Shown in pieces: positions 16,083 through 27,097 of a DNA stretch of 64,000 nucleotides. The stretch is from Methanococcoides orientis (lineage in GTDB: Archaea; Halobacteriota; Methanosarcinia; Methanosarcinales; Methanosarcinaceae). The notes beneath the pieces were generated by a model. It searched no databases. It saw only the letters and a program-made list of their open reading frames with translations, and had not been told where the DNA came from. The position numbers and the translations under genes are program-made. Numbering within the stretch: position 1 is the first letter of the stretch; the number at the start of each line of letters is the position of its first letter. Location of the stretch: NCBI RefSeq assembly GCF_021184045.1, contig NZ_CP073710.1, positions 62,001 through 126,000 on the forward strand. The letters run 5' to 3'.

Positions 16083-16787
16083 TCATTCCTCAGTTGTAGT
16101 CTCTACAACTTCCGGAGCTTCTTCAACTACCGGAGTTTCTTCAACTACTGGAGCTTCTTCAACCACTGGTGCTTCTTCAACTACTGGAGTTGCTACTGCG
16201 TGTGGTGGAACTACCTGAACTTCGGTCTTTCTGATCTCTACCCTTCTCAGTGGGTAGATGGATTTTGATTTCCTGTAGATGTTTGCGGAAAGTTTTCCGA
16301 CAATAGCTTCTTCTACGAACTGCTCAAAGTCGAGTTCTGATGCGCGTTTTGCTACTGTTTCGGTCATGACATCCCTGAGACCTTTGATCTGGCTTGTCCT
16401 TGCTCTCTTGACTGTAAAGCAGATAGGTTTGACCCTGATCTTGTAACCATCCTTTGTCTTGACATTGAGATTAGCATCAATTCTGGAAGTCTGGCGCTTT
16501 ACGATGGAACGCAGGTAATCGGTTGTGATCTCGTGGCCAATGAATCTTGTGTTTGCCACATCGCCGGTTACATTATCGATCTCAAGTTTGAGTTTGATGT
16601 TGTGCTTTGAGAAATCATTGGTGAGTTCACCAACGGTGGTCTCCACAATACGACCGAGAAGTTTCTCCGGTTCGTCAGTTGGGGTTACACCGATATGGTT
16701 GCTACCGATGAACTTTGGTGCAACGATGTTATACCACTCTTTTGATTTCCACTTATCCAGCTTCCTTTGTACTCTCTTTTTTGCCAA
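16083..16787 (-). CDS. rps3ae: 30S ribosomal protein eS1 (S3Ae)
   Basis: This 234-aa small-subunit protein is found only in archaea and eukaryotes. It is recognised by [19 protein letters not shown] at the start, [39 protein letters not shown] and the C-terminal [15 protein letters not shown] place the start at TTG 16787, with GGAGG 6 nt upstream; the upstream ATG adds unrelated residues. After residue about 200 comes an acidic tail of VVEEAP-type repeats, absent from typical family members. Confidence 0.94.
   Translation of the reverse strand: MAKKRVQRKLDKWKSKEWYNIVAPKFIGSNHIGVTPTDEPEKLLGRIVETTVGELTNDFSKHNIKLKLEIDNVTGDVANTRFIGHEITTDYLRSIVKRQTSRIDANLNVKTKDGYKIRVKPICFTVKRARTSQIKGLRDVMTETVAKRASELDFEQFVEEAIVGKLSANIYRKSKSIYPLRRVEIRKTEVQVVPPHAVATPVVEEAPVVEEAPVVEETPVVEEAPEVVETTTEE
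16115..16186. repeat. Four 18-bp tandem repeats in the eS1 tail
   Basis: Four units of GAGCTTCTTCAACTACYG (minus strand encodes P/A-V-V-E-E-A/T) lie at 16115, 16133, 16151 and 16169, differing by one to two bases each. They encode the acidic hexapeptide repeat of the ribosomal protein tail. Confidence 0.9.
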
Positions 16788-16954
16788 GCAATTCCTCCTT
16801 ATTATTGTGATAGTTGTTTTGATCAATAAATTGATCGAATTAAGTTTTGATGTTCGTGATTCTGACCGTTATAATTTCCGTGTGAATGGTTATTAATAGC
16901 GGGTCAATACTGTACATGTCTCTATATAAATAAATCGGTACGATGAAAAGGGAT

Positions 16955-18463
16955 TTAGAGGAAATGAATTCCCTTTGGCATTTCACCGACTCTCTTCCTG
17001 AACTCCTCTGGCCAGTTTTCGGGATCAAGACCCTTCTGTGCAAAGAATGCTGACGCCCAGCGCTCAAGTCCCACGCCTGAACAGCCTGACCATAGTTCTT
17101 CACCGGATTGGGATTTCACATTGAATCCTGATGGGTACTTGTTACCGTTGATACTGACATTCTGGAACTCAAGCCATTCCCCGTCATCGCCTCTGTAAGG
17201 CAGTGGTGCTTCATAGTCCGTGGTACCTGCTTCACCCTGCTCTGAAAGACCTGTAAGACCTTCCTGTGCCATGAACCATGGGGTTACCCATGCCTTTCTC
17301 CACTCAAGGTCAAGGATCTCATTAAAGATGTGCATGTACTTTTCATGCAATTCCTTTGCAGTTGCCACAACCTGTTCCTTTGTACCAAGCCATACGATCT
17401 CCACACGGTGGAACTCGTCCACGCGCTCCATTCCATGAATGCCGCCGCTCTCATATCGGTGTGATGTGCCTGACCTGTCAAATACCTTTATCGGGAAGTC
17501 CTCGGTAGGGATCGTTTCTCCCTGCAGGTACATCCAGAACGGAGGACATTGTGCATAGCACAGACCACCGATAGGATCTCCGATCTTCTCTTTAATAAGC
17601 TCTGTTGGCACCTCATGTGTGACCTTGTAGTGATCAGAGACCTCTTCCCAGAACTCAGGATCCCTGGTCTTTGGAGGGCAGACGTAGTAGATCTCAGGAT
17701 ATACGCCCTTAGCATGCCCGGATTTCTGCCAGACCTCCCATGGGATCAGTTTCGGGAAGATCATTTCCCTGTATCCCAGAGGTCCAAGGAGCTCTTCCAT
17801 AACGATCCTTTCGAAGGTCCTGAACATCTTTGTGGACTGCGGTCCATGGATCCACTGTCCGCGGCTTGCTCCTCGCTTGATCCATCCTTCTTTCATCATT
17901 TCCTGTGTGGGATCGCCATGGAATGTGTGTTCCTTCTTTTCACTTTCCCAGAGGACCTGCCAGTGCTCTGCTTTGCCACCGTAGTCCTTTGCCCTGACCT
18001 TTTCTTCCATAAGGGTCAGTATCCTGTCAGGGATACGGTTCTCAAGCTCGGATTCTCCGACCTCAAGCTCAAGGACTATGCCGCCTTCAACATTTGTGAT
18101 GTTGCTTACATGTGGGATCTTTATATTGTCAATTTTCTCTTCTGCAGGCATTTCAATGGTGAACTCTTTCACATCGATTCCACGAATGCCTATGTGGAAC
18201 TCTTTTCCAAGCTTTCCTGCAAGGGGTTTCCTGAGCCGGATTATTGCGTCATGTGCCCTGACGAACCTTCCTGATTCTATAGAGACCTCGACACTGTTAT
18301 CAACAATATTCCATTCTGTGATCCTTGCACCCTGTCCTTCTGGTGCTCCTTTTGTAAGGATGGTCTCATTTGCCTCATTGATATACTGGGCAATAATATC
18401 TTTTGCGTCGGTCGGGTCGGCGCTGGTCTTGAATGCTCCTTTCAGGTTGAATTTAAGTTCCAT
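16955..18463 (-). CDS. serS: Seryl-tRNA synthetase, methanogenic (type 2) form
   Basis: This 502-aa SerRS belongs to the rare class found in some methanogens, unlike the bacterial/eukaryal SerRS. In the known Methanosarcina barkeri enzyme the active-site zinc is held by two Cys and one Glu. The matching positions here are the Cys in [11 protein letters not shown], the Glu in [10 protein letters not shown] and the Cys in [13 protein letters not shown]. Class II motif 2 ([20 protein letters not shown]) and motif 3 ([11 protein letters not shown]) are present. It has the N-terminal tRNA-binding domain of the type. The start ATG 18463 has GAGGAAT upstream. Confidence 0.96.
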   Translation of the reverse strand: MELKFNLKGAFKTSADPTDAKDIIAQYINEANETILTKGAPEGQGARITEWNIVDNSVEVSIESGRFVRAHDAIIRLRKPLAGKLGKEFHIGIRGIDVKEFTIEMPAEEKIDNIKIPHVSNITNVEGGIVLELEVGESELENRIPDRILTLMEEKVRAKDYGGKAEHWQVLWESEKKEHTFHGDPTQEMMKEGWIKRGASRGQWIHGPQSTKMFRTFERIVMEELLGPLGYREMIFPKLIPWEVWQKSGHAKGVYPEIYYVCPPKTRDPEFWEEVSDHYKVTHEVPTELIKEKIGDPIGGLCYAQCPPFWMYLQGETIPTEDFPIKVFDRSGTSHRYESGGIHGMERVDEFHRVEIVWLGTKEQVVATAKELHEKYMHIFNEILDLEWRKAWVTPWFMAQEGLTGLSEQGEAGTTDYEAPLPYRGDDGEWLEFQNVSINGNKYPSGFNVKSQSGEELWSGCSGVGLERWASAFFAQKGLDPENWPEEFRKRVGEMPKGIHFL

Positions 18464-18711
18464 ACGTTATTCCTCTTGAAACTGGCCATACTTTGTCAAC
18501 AGGCTCTTATGTTTCATTTATGGTCATGATCGAATTAATTGTATTTATTGCATTTATTGCTAAAGCAAACAGTTATGAAATAGGCTCCAGATTTAATAAT
18601 TTTTCCAACAAAAACAGTTGTATTTATGATAATGCTAGCTTAAATTGTCGAGAGGGCAAAAATATGCTGGAGCCGATGATCTCACATTTGCATAAGATCG
18701 CCTTGTTCAAT

Positions 18712-19260
18712 TCATGAGAACAAATGCCTGTTCTCATCAATGAACCTGTGCTGGTCTTCTGTTCGGGATCTTGTATAGATCAATGCTGCCGGGTGGAATA
18801 TCTTAAGCACATTTCGTCCTTCGAAATCCTCGACAGCTCCCCATTCCATCTTATGTCCATTAAGGAAAGCCTTTTCAGCAGTATTTCCAAGGAGAATTAT
18901 CAATTTCGGATCAAGCAGTTCTATCTGCCTGTTCAGGAATGGTTTGCAGGATTCGAGTTCTTTCTTGTTCGGATTGCGGTTCTTTGGCGGTCTGCATTTG
19001 ATCGTATTGATGACTGCCCAATCACTATCTTCAAGTCCGGCATAGTCGATCAGTTCATCCAGTATCTTCCCTGCACGTCCGCAAAAAGGAACTCCTGTCT
19101 CATCCTCGTTCTTTCCCGGTGCTTCTCCAATAAATAATACTTTAGGTTTGTCCGATCCCTTGCGTACGACCTTATTGATAACAGTCTCAGAAAGCGGACA
19201 TGCCGTACAGTCAAAGATATTCTTTTCAACATCTTCGAGTGTTTTCCATTCAGAGCTCAT
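18712..19260 (-). CDS. Uracil-DNA glycosylase, family 4 (Fe-S)
   Basis: This 182-aa enzyme removes uracil from DNA. Motif 1 is GEAPGKNEDETG with the family-4 catalytic Glu, and motif 2 is the HPAAL sequence (FHPAALIYTRS). A [4Fe-4S] cluster is supported by four cysteines: CTACPLS near residue 18 and the pair in CRPPKNRNPNKKELESC. The start at ATG 19260 has GGAGG seven to nine nucleotides upstream; the ATG at 19266 touches that GGAGG. It overlaps the end of pcc1 by about 11 bp, so the three genes pcc1, udg and the DHH gene form one operon. Confidence 0.93.
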   Translation of the reverse strand: MSSEWKTLEDVEKNIFDCTACPLSETVINKVVRKGSDKPKVLFIGEAPGKNEDETGVPFCGRAGKILDELIDYAGLEDSDWAVINTIKCRPPKNRNPNKKELESCKPFLNRQIELLDPKLIILLGNTAEKAFLNGHKMEWGAVEDFEGRNVLKIFHPAALIYTRSRTEDQHRFIDENRHLFS

Positions 19261-19495
19261 TTTCATCCTCCACTTCCTTTATGATATCTTCGGCGATCTT
19301 TGCGTTCATGAGCAGATCGTCCACGGTCGCGATCATGGATGATATCTTCTCTGTTCTGATGGTTATGGATGCCTGTTCTTCTCCTATCATTGTTTCCATG
19401 TTGGTAAGATTGTCAGGTTTTAGTGAAAGTGCAACTTTCCTTGCAACATCAGGTGCATCCGGGCTGTTGAACTTGATCGTTGTAGATATCTTCAT
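19250..19495 (-). CDS. pcc1: KEOPS complex subunit Pcc1
   Basis: This 81-aa protein reads MKISTTIKFNSPDAPDVARK, then LKPDN, SITIRTEKISSMIATVDDLL, the compact alpha-beta fold of Pcc1. KEOPS makes the N6-threonylcarbamoyl-adenosine (t6A) at position 37 of ANN-decoding tRNAs; Pcc1 dimerises and binds Kae1. The start ATG 19495 was preferred over 19516 because family proteins begin near MKI. It lies between the DHH phosphoesterase and udg. Confidence 0.85.
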   Translation of the reverse strand: MKISTTIKFNSPDAPDVARKVALSLKPDNLTNMETMIGEEQASITIRTEKISSMIATVDDLLMNAKIAEDIIKEVEDENEL

Positions 19496-19517
19496 AATTT
19501 CAAATCCATTTTTCACA

Positions 19518-20822
19518 TCAGTTCAGCTGTTCTCCGATAATGTCATCGACAAGTGCAATGAATTCCTCTGTTCTTCCAAGTGGTATTGATGCACCGGAAG
19601 CTACACTGTGCCCTCCGCCATCCCCGCCAACAGATGATGCTGCAGTTCGCATTGCATAGGCAAGGTCAAGTCCTTTTTCGACCAGTTCCCTGCTTCCTCT
19701 TCCGGATATCTTGATCACGCCTTCCACCTCGTTAATTGCGATGAATGGCATGTCCGGATGTACATATCTTATAATTGTACTGGCAACCATTCCTGTGGAT
19801 TCAAGTTCCTTTCCACTCAGGTAGTAGATGTTCTTACCCTTTTGCAAGAGCTCTTCTGCTTTCTTAATGTCGGCGATGATGGCCTTCTGGCTTTTGAGAG
19901 TTATGTCCTGTGCTTCTTCCAGTGCTGACTCGTCCTTCATGCAAAGTGCAATGGCAAGTCCGGGAACTTTCTGTTTGCCACAGGTGTTCATGATGGCTAC
20001 AAGGTCGTAGGCATTCCTGACAATCTCTCTGTTCAGTATGTATACATCTCCAATAGCAGCTTCAATAGCTTCAGGGCTGGCGGCTTTTGTAAGTTTTAAT
20101 GCAATTGTGGATGTTAGTTTTTGCAGTTGTTCAGTATCAAGTGAATCGATATTGCCATGTATGTCAAGCATTTCCAGGAAATGATCTATTTTTTCACGTT
20201 CGCCTGTAATATCTAGGTAGGGTTCCGGTGTATTCTCCAGTATGTCCGCAATATCACCGCTGCCTACTTTCAGTCCCTTTTTCACAGAAACTATCCCGGC
20301 TTCAACAGCTTCATCCAGTATGACCTTGTTCGCAGTTTCGAACAGTTGTTTATCTCCAACGGCACCCGCTATAGCAAGTCCTGCAAGGTCAACATTTTCT
20401 TCATCCAGTGCCTTTGCAACAAGGTATGTTGTAGTGGCCGCACACAGGTGCACTGCTCCGTCAATTCCGACCATATGTGGGTTTATCATGGCTTTGGATG
20501 GCGAATCTCCGACTGGCTTGTGGTGATCGATCACGATCACATCCTGTTCGACCTTTTCGATTATCTCTGATTGCCCGCTACCCATATCGCAGAATATCAC
20601 AATATCATTATCAGAAGTAGTTTCATTTACCATCTCTGCAACGCTTTCGTCCAGACGTCCAACGATCGTCAGATGGTATGGTATCCCTTTTCTGAGCAGT
20701 GCCTGGCAGATGATCGCGGCTGAAGATATGCCGTCTGCATCATTATGGGAGATGACACGTGCATGTTCATATTCTTCAATGATGGAAGCTATCTGTTTTG
20801 CAAGTTCTATTAAATTCTGCAT
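19518..20822 (-). CDS. DHH/DHHA1 phosphoesterase (archaeal RecJ-like)
   Basis: This 434-aa protein has an N-terminal DHH domain: ISHNDADGISSAAI, DMGSGQ and DHHKPVGDSPS carry the metal-binding Asp and His residues. A linker follows, then a DHHA1 domain with VGGDGGGHSVASGA near the end. This is the archaeal single-strand exonuclease family (RecJ or GAN-like), which in some species associates with the GINS/CMG replisome. ATG 20822 follows a GGTGAT; the TTG at 20831 is less likely. Immediately downstream lie pcc1 and udg. Substrate (DNA, RNA or small nucleotides) is not certain. Confidence 0.9.
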   Translation of the reverse strand: MQNLIELAKQIASIIEEYEHARVISHNDADGISSAAIICQALLRKGIPYHLTIVGRLDESVAEMVNETTSDNDIVIFCDMGSGQSEIIEKVEQDVIVIDHHKPVGDSPSKAMINPHMVGIDGAVHLCAATTTYLVAKALDEENVDLAGLAIAGAVGDKQLFETANKVILDEAVEAGIVSVKKGLKVGSGDIADILENTPEPYLDITGEREKIDHFLEMLDIHGNIDSLDTEQLQKLTSTIALKLTKAASPEAIEAAIGDVYILNREIVRNAYDLVAIMNTCGKQKVPGLAIALCMKDESALEEAQDITLKSQKAIIADIKKAEELLQKGKNIYYLSGKELESTGMVASTIIRYVHPDMPFIAINEVEGVIKISGRGSRELVEKGLDLAYAMRTAASSVGGDGGGHSVASGASIPLGRTEEFIALVDDIIGEQLN

Positions 20823-20868
20823 TTCTATCAATCAGATCACCGTTTATTAATGTAAAAGTGGTTCTGTG

Positions 20869-22059
20869 TCACCTGACAAGCTCTCCGGGTTTCGTAAAGC
20901 TTCCACTTTTCATGACTGTTCCTACGTTTATGCTGGTGTTTATCCCGGTGTGGACATCGTCGCCCATGATGACGCCAAGCTTCCTTCTTCCTGAATCGGT
21001 CCTCTTTCCCTTGATATTGACCTTTATGTTCCTGCCATCATGTCTGAGGTTGGCAACTTTTGTTCCGGCACCGAAATTGCACTTTCGTCCTATAATACTA
21101 TCCCCTATGTAGGTCAGGTGTCCGATCTTTGTATCATCCATTATGATACAGTTCTTAACTTCAACGGCATTTCCAATATGAACCCTGTCTCCGATAGTTG
21201 TTGAAGGGCGTATGAAACAATTAGGTCCTATGTCGCAATCTTTTCCTATCACCACAGGTCCGATTATATATGCTCCGTTGCGTATGAGGGTTCCTTCTCC
21301 CACACTTACATCGCCTATTAGGGTGGCATTAGGTTCTACAAGACCTGATCTCACCGGCTTCATATCTTCTAACAGAACTGCATTAGCATCGAGGAGGTCC
21401 CACGGTCTGCCGATATCTATCCATTCTTCTTCCAGGACCTCATAACCAACATTGGCATCGCTATCGATCAGCATCTGAAGTGAATCCGTGATCTCGTATT
21501 CTTCTCTTGGTGACAGTGGGGTCTTTTCGATAAGTTCAAAAATAGATTCTCTGAATAGGTATATTCCTGCATTGGCGAGGTCTGTGGGTGGGTTTTCAGG
21601 TTTTTCTATTATTCTGGAAACGTTATCGCCGCTGATCTCGATGACTCCGAAATCCGAAGGATTTTCCACATGTTTGACCGTGATGACCGCATCCTCTTTT
21701 CTTTCGGTCATCCTCCTAATGTGTGATGAACTGACAAGAACATCTCCATTGAGTACGATAAACTTGTCTTTGACGTACTCTTTTGCATATCCAATGGCAT
21801 TGGCTGTACCAAGCTGTTCTTTCTGGTGAACGTAGTCAATAGTAACACCTCGTTCCTCTCCACTGCCAAAGTATTCACTGATACTTTCTTCATTATAACC
21901 TGTAATGAACACGAATCCTTCAATACCTGCTTCTATTGCTGCATCAACTATATGTTCAAGCATCGGTTTGTTGGCTATCGGAAGCATGACCTTTGGAATC
22001 TCTGATGTCAATGGTCGCATCCGGGTACCTTCTCCGGCTGCAAGTACTACCGCTTTCAT
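20869..22059 (-). CDS. glmU: Bifunctional GlcNAc-1-P uridylyltransferase / GlcN-1-P acetyltransferase
   Basis: This 396-aa protein has an N-terminal nucleotidyltransferase ([22 protein letters not shown]) and a C-terminal left-handed beta-helix acyltransferase of hexapeptide repeats. The acetyltransferase active-site residues known from archaeal homologues appear retained: H and Y in [12 protein letters not shown] and N in KVANLRHDG. It would make UDP-GlcNAc from GlcN-1-P in two steps for glycans. Its ATG overlaps the glmM stop (ATGA). Confidence 0.9.
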   Translation of the reverse strand: MKAVVLAAGEGTRMRPLTSEIPKVMLPIANKPMLEHIVDAAIEAGIEGFVFITGYNEESISEYFGSGEERGVTIDYVHQKEQLGTANAIGYAKEYVKDKFIVLNGDVLVSSSHIRRMTERKEDAVITVKHVENPSDFGVIEISGDNVSRIIEKPENPPTDLANAGIYLFRESIFELIEKTPLSPREEYEITDSLQMLIDSDANVGYEVLEEEWIDIGRPWDLLDANAVLLEDMKPVRSGLVEPNATLIGDVSVGEGTLIRNGAYIIGPVVIGKDCDIGPNCFIRPSTTIGDRVHIGNAVEVKNCIIMDDTKIGHLTYIGDSIIGRKCNFGAGTKVANLRHDGRNIKVNIKGKRTDSGRRKLGVIMGDDVHTGINTSINVGTVMKSGSFTKPGELVR

Positions 22060-23357
22060 GCCAAACCTCTTCTTACAATATTTTCCACCATGTCGTATAG
22101 TTTGTCTACGCCTTCCCTTGCCTCAGCAGTTATGCGCATCTTGGGTTCTGTTCCGGATGGTCTTACAAGCACCCATCCTTCTTCCATGTCTACGCGTATT
22201 CCATCGATATCTGTGATCTCTCCGGAAGATCCAAGTTCAGAATGTACTAACTGCATTACAGCGTCCTTTCTTTCATTGTCGCATTTGACAGTTCCGCGGC
22301 GCGTTGGGTAGTGTGGGAGTTCAGCCTTTAGCTCTGATAGCTTTTTATCCTTTATGAGTTCCATCACCTTTGCAGCTGCATAGATGCCGTCAGGGCAATA
22401 TGATATTGCAGGGAATATCCAGCTTCCTGATGGTTCTCCTCCGAAGTCCGCTTCAGACCTTTTGATCTCCTCAGCGACATAGACATCTCCTACTCTTGTG
22501 CGGACAACTGTTGAATCTGGCAGTGCATCATCTATCATCATTGATGTATCAACCGGAACTACAAGTTTTGCGTCGCTTTTGCATTCGTGTCTGGCAAACA
22601 TCGCAAGCATTTCATCTCCGGTAATGAACTCTCCGTTTTCGTCCACGGTCATCATCCTGTCAGCATCACCGTCCTGAGCAATGCCTATGTCTGCGCCGAA
22701 TTCCTTCATTGCTTTTTTTAGTAACGTCAGATTTGCATCATTTGGTTCAGGATTTCGTGCAGGGAAGTGTCCATCAGGTTGTGAGTTCAAAGTTATGACC
22801 TCACATCCGATCTCTCGCAGGACGTAAGGGGTTATTGTGCTACCTGCTCCACACCCGCAGTCTATGATCACACGTTTTGATGACATTTCCACATTCTTCA
22901 CGATCATCTCAATGTGTTTCCTGATGGCATTGCTGTCTTCGGTCAGATTGCCGATCCTGTCCCATCTGACAGGCTCGAACGTTTCGTTCTCGATGATGTC
23001 TTCGATCTCTTCCTGCTGGGATGAATCAAATGCCATTCCGTCAGGATTCCACAATTTGATCCCCACATATTCTGCAGGATTGTGGGATGCTGTTATCATT
23101 ACTCCACATTCATAATCTCTGGAGGCATAGGCAAGTGTGGGTGTGCTTACCATTCCGATGCGTACTACGTCACAACCAGCTGAAAGAAGGCCAGATATGA
23201 CTGCATGTTCTATCATTTCTCCTGCAACCCGTGGATCACGTCCAATAACTGCAGTTCCTTTCGTCTTTCCAAGTGCAAGCCCGACCTTCAACGCAAGATC
23301 TACTGTTACGTCCTTGTTAGTAATCCCTCTGATGCCGGATGATCCGAATAATTTCAT
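22056..23357 (-). CDS. glmM: Phosphoglucosamine mutase
   Basis: This 433-aa protein belongs to the alpha-D-phosphohexomutase family. The start [16 protein letters not shown], the catalytic phosphoserine loop [18 protein letters not shown], the metal-binding DGDADRMM, the sugar-binding GGEPSGSW and the phosphate-binding [11 protein letters not shown] are all present. In this operon it most likely converts GlcN-6-P to GlcN-1-P. The start at ATG 23357 is set by homology. It overlaps the downstream glmU by 4 bp and follows glmS by 17 bp. Confidence 0.92.
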   Translation of the reverse strand: MKLFGSSGIRGITNKDVTVDLALKVGLALGKTKGTAVIGRDPRVAGEMIEHAVISGLLSAGCDVVRIGMVSTPTLAYASRDYECGVMITASHNPAEYVGIKLWNPDGMAFDSSQQEEIEDIIENETFEPVRWDRIGNLTEDSNAIRKHIEMIVKNVEMSSKRVIIDCGCGAGSTITPYVLREIGCEVITLNSQPDGHFPARNPEPNDANLTLLKKAMKEFGADIGIAQDGDADRMMTVDENGEFITGDEMLAMFARHECKSDAKLVVPVDTSMMIDDALPDSTVVRTRVGDVYVAEEIKRSEADFGGEPSGSWIFPAISYCPDGIYAAAKVMELIKDKKLSELKAELPHYPTRRGTVKCDNERKDAVMQLVHSELGSSGEITDIDGIRVDMEEGWVLVRPSGTEPKMRITAEAREGVDKLYDMVENIVRRGLA

Positions 23358-23374
23358 TTGATAACTCCATCCTT

Positions 23375-25219
23375 TTACTCTACAGTAACGCTCTTCGCAA
23401 GGTTCTTCGGTTTGTCTATGGAACATCCTCTTGCAAGGGCTGTATAATAGGCAAGCAGTTGCAATACTACGGTTGATAGCACCGGTGAGAGTAACTCATC
23501 TGTTGCAGGTATGCGCAATACCCAGTCAACGTATTTCTCTATCTCAGTATCATCCGCATTGGCAACAGCTATGACCGTTGCTTCTCTTGCTTTTATTTCC
23601 TTGATGTTGCTCAGGATCTTCTCGTATACATGTCCTTTTGTGGCAATTGCAACGACAGGTGTTCCATCCTCGATAAGCGCAAGAGGTCCATGTTTAAGTT
23701 CGCCACCTGCAAAACCTTCTGCGTGTATATATGATATTTCTTTAAGCTTCAAAGCACCTTCAAGTGCAATAGGATAATTAAGGTGTCTTCCAATAAAGAA
23801 ATAATCACTCTCTTTTGCGAACATTTTCGCACATTCGCGGATCGTATCCTTGCGGTTCAATATTTTCTGTATCTGTCCCGGGATGCGCTTCAGGTTCACA
23901 AGCAGGTCCTTTGCTTCATTTACATCTAGTGTCCCCTTGGCTCTTGCAAATCGGATCGCAAGTATGTAGAGCATGATGAGCTGTGCCGTAAAGGTCTTTG
24001 TTGCAGCTACACCTATCTCGGGTCCCGCATGTGTGTAAAGAACATTGTTTGCATCTCTTGTGATGCTGCTGCCAACGACATTGGTAATGGCGATCGAATT
24101 GCAGCCATATGATCTGCAGCTTCTGATCGCAGCAAGGGTGTCTGCTGTTTCACCTGATTGGGTGATCGCAATTGAAAGGACGTTCTCATTCATTATGGGA
24201 CTACTGTACCTGAACTCAGATCCGATATCTACATCGGTGTGTATGCCTGCGAGATTCTCAAAAAGATATTTGCCTACAAGGCCTGCATTCAAAGATGTTC
24301 CGCAGGCAATGATTTCGATCCTGTCAATATTCCTGATCTCTTCATTGGAGATGTTTAGCTCTTCAAGATTCACGGAACCATCTAGTTCGGATAACTTGCC
24401 TGAGAATGTATCATTCACAGATCTAGCTTGCTCATGTATCTCTTTAAGCATGAAATGTTCATATCCTGCTTTTTCTGCAGCTTCAATGTCCCATTCAATA
24501 GTGGTATTCTCTTTTTCAAGGACATTGCCATCGAGATCAAAAAATTCCACTCCTTCTGGCCTGATGGTAACAAGATCAAGGTCATCTACAAAAACTACTT
24601 CCTTTGTGTGATTGAGGAAAGCAGTGACATCAGATGCTGCATAGTATTCTCCATCTCCTATTCCGATTATCAGGGGACTGTCCTTTCTGGCTGCGAGCAT
24701 CAGGTCAGGTTCACTGGTACATACTGCAGTGACTGCATATGATCCTTCAACTTCTCGGAGTGTACTGCAGAGCGCTGTGAAGAAGTCACAAGTCTTTTTT
24801 GTGTTGTTAACATTTCCATATAATTTTGAGTGCAGAAGGTGTGCAATGACCTCTGTATCTGTGTCTGATAAAAATTCATAACCATTCTGCTGCAATTTTT
24901 CTTTGATAGAAAGATAGTTCTCGATGATTCCATTGTGCACTATGGATATGTCGCCGGAGTTATGTGGGTGGGAATTAACCGTACTTGGAATTCCATGTGT
25001 GGCCCATCTTGTATGTCCGATCCCTATATTCCCTTTTAGCTCTTCGGGGATGATCTTTTCCAGTTCCCTTATTTTCCCGACGGTCTTGTATGTGTCTATA
25101 TTTCCATTGAGTATTGTGATTCCGGCTGAGTCATATCCTCTGTATTCAAGCTTTTTTAAGCAATCTATTAGTATAGGCGCTGCCTCACGGTTGCCCACAT
25201 ATCCTATAATTCCACACAT
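23375..25219 (-). CDS. glmS: Glutamine-fructose-6-phosphate aminotransferase (isomerizing)
   Basis: This 614-aa enzyme makes GlcN-6-P from Fru-6-P and glutamine. The N-terminal glutaminase begins MCGIIGYVG, with Cys2 as nucleophile. Two SIS isomerase domains follow ([14 protein letters not shown]; then [28 protein letters not shown]), ending [11 protein letters not shown]. The length matches bacterial GlmS (about 609). The ATG 25219 is chosen because Cys2 must follow the initiator Met. It is the committing step of the UDP-GlcNAc operon. Confidence 0.96.
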   Translation of the reverse strand: MCGIIGYVGNREAAPILIDCLKKLEYRGYDSAGITILNGNIDTYKTVGKIRELEKIIPEELKGNIGIGHTRWATHGIPSTVNSHPHNSGDISIVHNGIIENYLSIKEKLQQNGYEFLSDTDTEVIAHLLHSKLYGNVNNTKKTCDFFTALCSTLREVEGSYAVTAVCTSEPDLMLAARKDSPLIIGIGDGEYYAASDVTAFLNHTKEVVFVDDLDLVTIRPEGVEFFDLDGNVLEKENTTIEWDIEAAEKAGYEHFMLKEIHEQARSVNDTFSGKLSELDGSVNLEELNISNEEIRNIDRIEIIACGTSLNAGLVGKYLFENLAGIHTDVDIGSEFRYSSPIMNENVLSIAITQSGETADTLAAIRSCRSYGCNSIAITNVVGSSITRDANNVLYTHAGPEIGVAATKTFTAQLIMLYILAIRFARAKGTLDVNEAKDLLVNLKRIPGQIQKILNRKDTIRECAKMFAKESDYFFIGRHLNYPIALEGALKLKEISYIHAEGFAGGELKHGPLALIEDGTPVVAIATKGHVYEKILSNIKEIKAREATVIAVANADDTEIEKYVDWVLRIPATDELLSPVLSTVVLQLLAYYTALARGCSIDKPKNLAKSVTVE

Positions 25220-25232
25220 ATTGCTTCCCCCT

Positions 25233-26450
25233 TTAGACAACAATGGAATTTTCAGGTAATATTCGAGTGATGGTTTTTCCGGATTCTATCTGGCAGTTGT
25301 GAGATATCATGGATCCCGCTTTTACGAGAACCCTGTGGCCGATCGTAATATCGTCACCAGTGATAGCTCCCAGTTTTTCAGCAGTATGAAGTTCATCTTC
25401 CATCTCGATCCTGACATTTTCCTTGTCTTCAGCAACAAAGTACGGTCCAATGATGTTGTTCAGTCCGATAATAGAATTTGGGATTGATCCATGTGAACGG
25501 ATTCTGGTGTTATTCATAATTATGCTGTTCTGTACTTGTGTGAAGGAGCCGATTGAGACGTTGTTACCAATAGTTGTGGATGGGAGTATGACGACATTGG
25601 GTGCAATTTCACAATTGTCACCTATCATTGCAGGTCCTACGATGTAACATCCGGATCTTATCACCGTGTTATTTCCAATACTGACCTTGCCATGGATAAT
25701 CGCCCCATCTTCAACAGTTCCTTTTATGTTGTAATCTTCTGATCGGTCAAGGACCATTGAGTTATCCTTCAACAGGTCCCATGCAAAGACTGCATCTCTC
25801 CATACTGATTTTGTAAGGGCATGATTAACTTCGATGCCATCTTCTATCATCTGTTGGATTGTATCGGTGATCGCATATTCTCCCTGTGGGGATATTTGTG
25901 TGTGTTCTATTTTTTCGAATATGGCATGGTTAAATATGTATATGCCTGTGCTGATGATGTGGCTGAGTTCCGTGGTTGGTTTCTCTATGATCTTTGTTAC
26001 TTTTTTTCCGCTTGAGATAATGACTCCATATCCGCTGATATGTTCTTTTTTTACGGTCAGTATCGTTGCGTCACCAGTATGCTTGTCTATGAGATCCTTG
26101 ATCGTTTGTGGTTCAATAACGTTGTCTCCATTGAGCACCATGAATTCGCTGTCATCTTCTTCCATCAGGTCTGCTGCTTGTTTAATAGCATGGGCTGTGC
26201 CAAGCTGTGCTTTCTGGTGAACGTACCTTATATTTACTCCAAAATCGAGTCCATCTTCGAAATAGTTCATTACGCGTTCTCGTTCGTAACCTACAACAAG
26301 TATCAGGTCCTTTATATCGTTCTTTGAAAGTGAATCGATGACATGTTCAAGTATCGGTTTATTAGCAACAGGAAGCATGACCTTTGACCTAGTGGCCGTA
26401 AGCGGTCTGCACCTGATCCCTTCCCCTGCAGCCAGAATAACAGCTTTCAT
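25233..26450 (-). CDS. GlmU-like sugar nucleotidyltransferase, altered acyltransferase half
   Basis: This 405-aa paralogue of the glmU gene shares layout and the start LAAGEGIRCRPLTATRSKVMLP. The nucleotidyltransferase half looks intact (LVVGYERERV, VLNGDNVIEP, GVIISSGKKVTKIIEKP). In the beta-helix half, the residues expected at the acetyltransferase site differ: SHGSI where GHLTY is expected, and FVAEDKE where KVANLRH is expected. It may be a nucleotidyltransferase for another sugar, with the C-terminal half acting in oligomerisation. It is the first gene of the glm operon. Confidence 0.85.
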   Translation of the reverse strand: MKAVILAAGEGIRCRPLTATRSKVMLPVANKPILEHVIDSLSKNDIKDLILVVGYERERVMNYFEDGLDFGVNIRYVHQKAQLGTAHAIKQAADLMEEDDSEFMVLNGDNVIEPQTIKDLIDKHTGDATILTVKKEHISGYGVIISSGKKVTKIIEKPTTELSHIISTGIYIFNHAIFEKIEHTQISPQGEYAITDTIQQMIEDGIEVNHALTKSVWRDAVFAWDLLKDNSMVLDRSEDYNIKGTVEDGAIIHGKVSIGNNTVIRSGCYIVGPAMIGDNCEIAPNVVILPSTTIGNNVSIGSFTQVQNSIIMNNTRIRSHGSIPNSIIGLNNIIGPYFVAEDKENVRIEMEDELHTAEKLGAITGDDITIGHRVLVKAGSMISHNCQIESGKTITRILPENSIVV

Positions 26451-26571
26451 AACTTCTACTGGTCATTCTATGAATTTATATCTTGCCTTTTAATAGACAT
26501 TGGAAGCTATTAGCTACTCTATTTTGAATTCTATGCCAACCTATGATTAGAAAATATAATCAAAAAATATA

Positions 26572-26612
26572 ATCAAAAAAAGATATTGTGATGCTCAGCA
26601 GAACTGAACATC
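26572..26612 (-). terminator. Terminator after rpsO
   Basis: On the minus strand GATGTTCAG-TTCTG-CTGAGCATC (26612-26591) is followed by ACAATATCTTTTTTT. A second hairpin, AAGCGG-CCAGC-CCGCTT, overlaps the rpsO stop. Confidence 0.75.
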
Positions 26613-26638
26613 AAAGAATTAATAAGCGGGCTGGCCGC

Positions 26639-27097
26639 TTATCTTGTGATCAGCATTTCTGCAGTTTCTGGTTTGTACTTCCAGTCTGAAGGGAGTACTT
26701 TTGTGGACTGGTAGTATTTAACGAGCCTTCTGATCTTGGACTCGGTTGACTGCAGTGATCTCTTGTTGTGTACGTCCTTATTGTTAACAACAAGGTGCTT
26801 GCGCATTCCGATAGCTTTTACAATAAGGTTGTAAAGATCTTCCGGTACGTTTGGAGCTTCATCGTTCTCTTTAAGGATGTCAGTGATCTTCTTTCCTGTT
26901 GCGAGTTTGACATCCGGAACTCCGTAGTTGTCCCTGAGGTGCATTCCAATGACGCTTGTGGAGTTACCAAGTTTCCACATGTCGAGGATCACAGTTGTGA
27001 TCTCTTCTGTGGTTGCTGTGGACCATGCTGGAGCTTCTGTCCTGATTGGTCTTGTTGATCCTGATTTACCTTTTGTACGAGTATGCATTTTTGCCAT
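26639..27097 (-). CDS. rpsO: 30S ribosomal protein uS15
   Basis: This 152-aa archaeal/eukaryal form of S15 starts [17 protein letters not shown] and contains the extended N-terminal part of that lineage plus the core [21 protein letters not shown]. It binds the central domain of 16S rRNA. GGAGGAATGCT precedes ATG 27097. It is monocistronic, with its own terminator. Confidence 0.97.
   Translation of the reverse strand: MAKMHTRTKGKSGSTRPIRTEAPAWSTATTEEITTVILDMWKLGNSTSVIGMHLRDNYGVPDVKLATGKKITDILKENDEAPNVPEDLYNLIVKAIGMRKHLVVNNKDVHNKRSLQSTESKIRRLVKYYQSTKVLPSDWKYKPETAEMLITR

Noticed and set aside
16115-16186. Short repeats as a possible CRISPR array
   Set aside because: The units are contiguous, have no spacers and encode an in-frame acidic tail.
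18464-18711. AT-rich gap after udg examined for a gene or RNA
   Set aside because: No conserved frame, no tRNA fold and no terminator-like hairpin of note.
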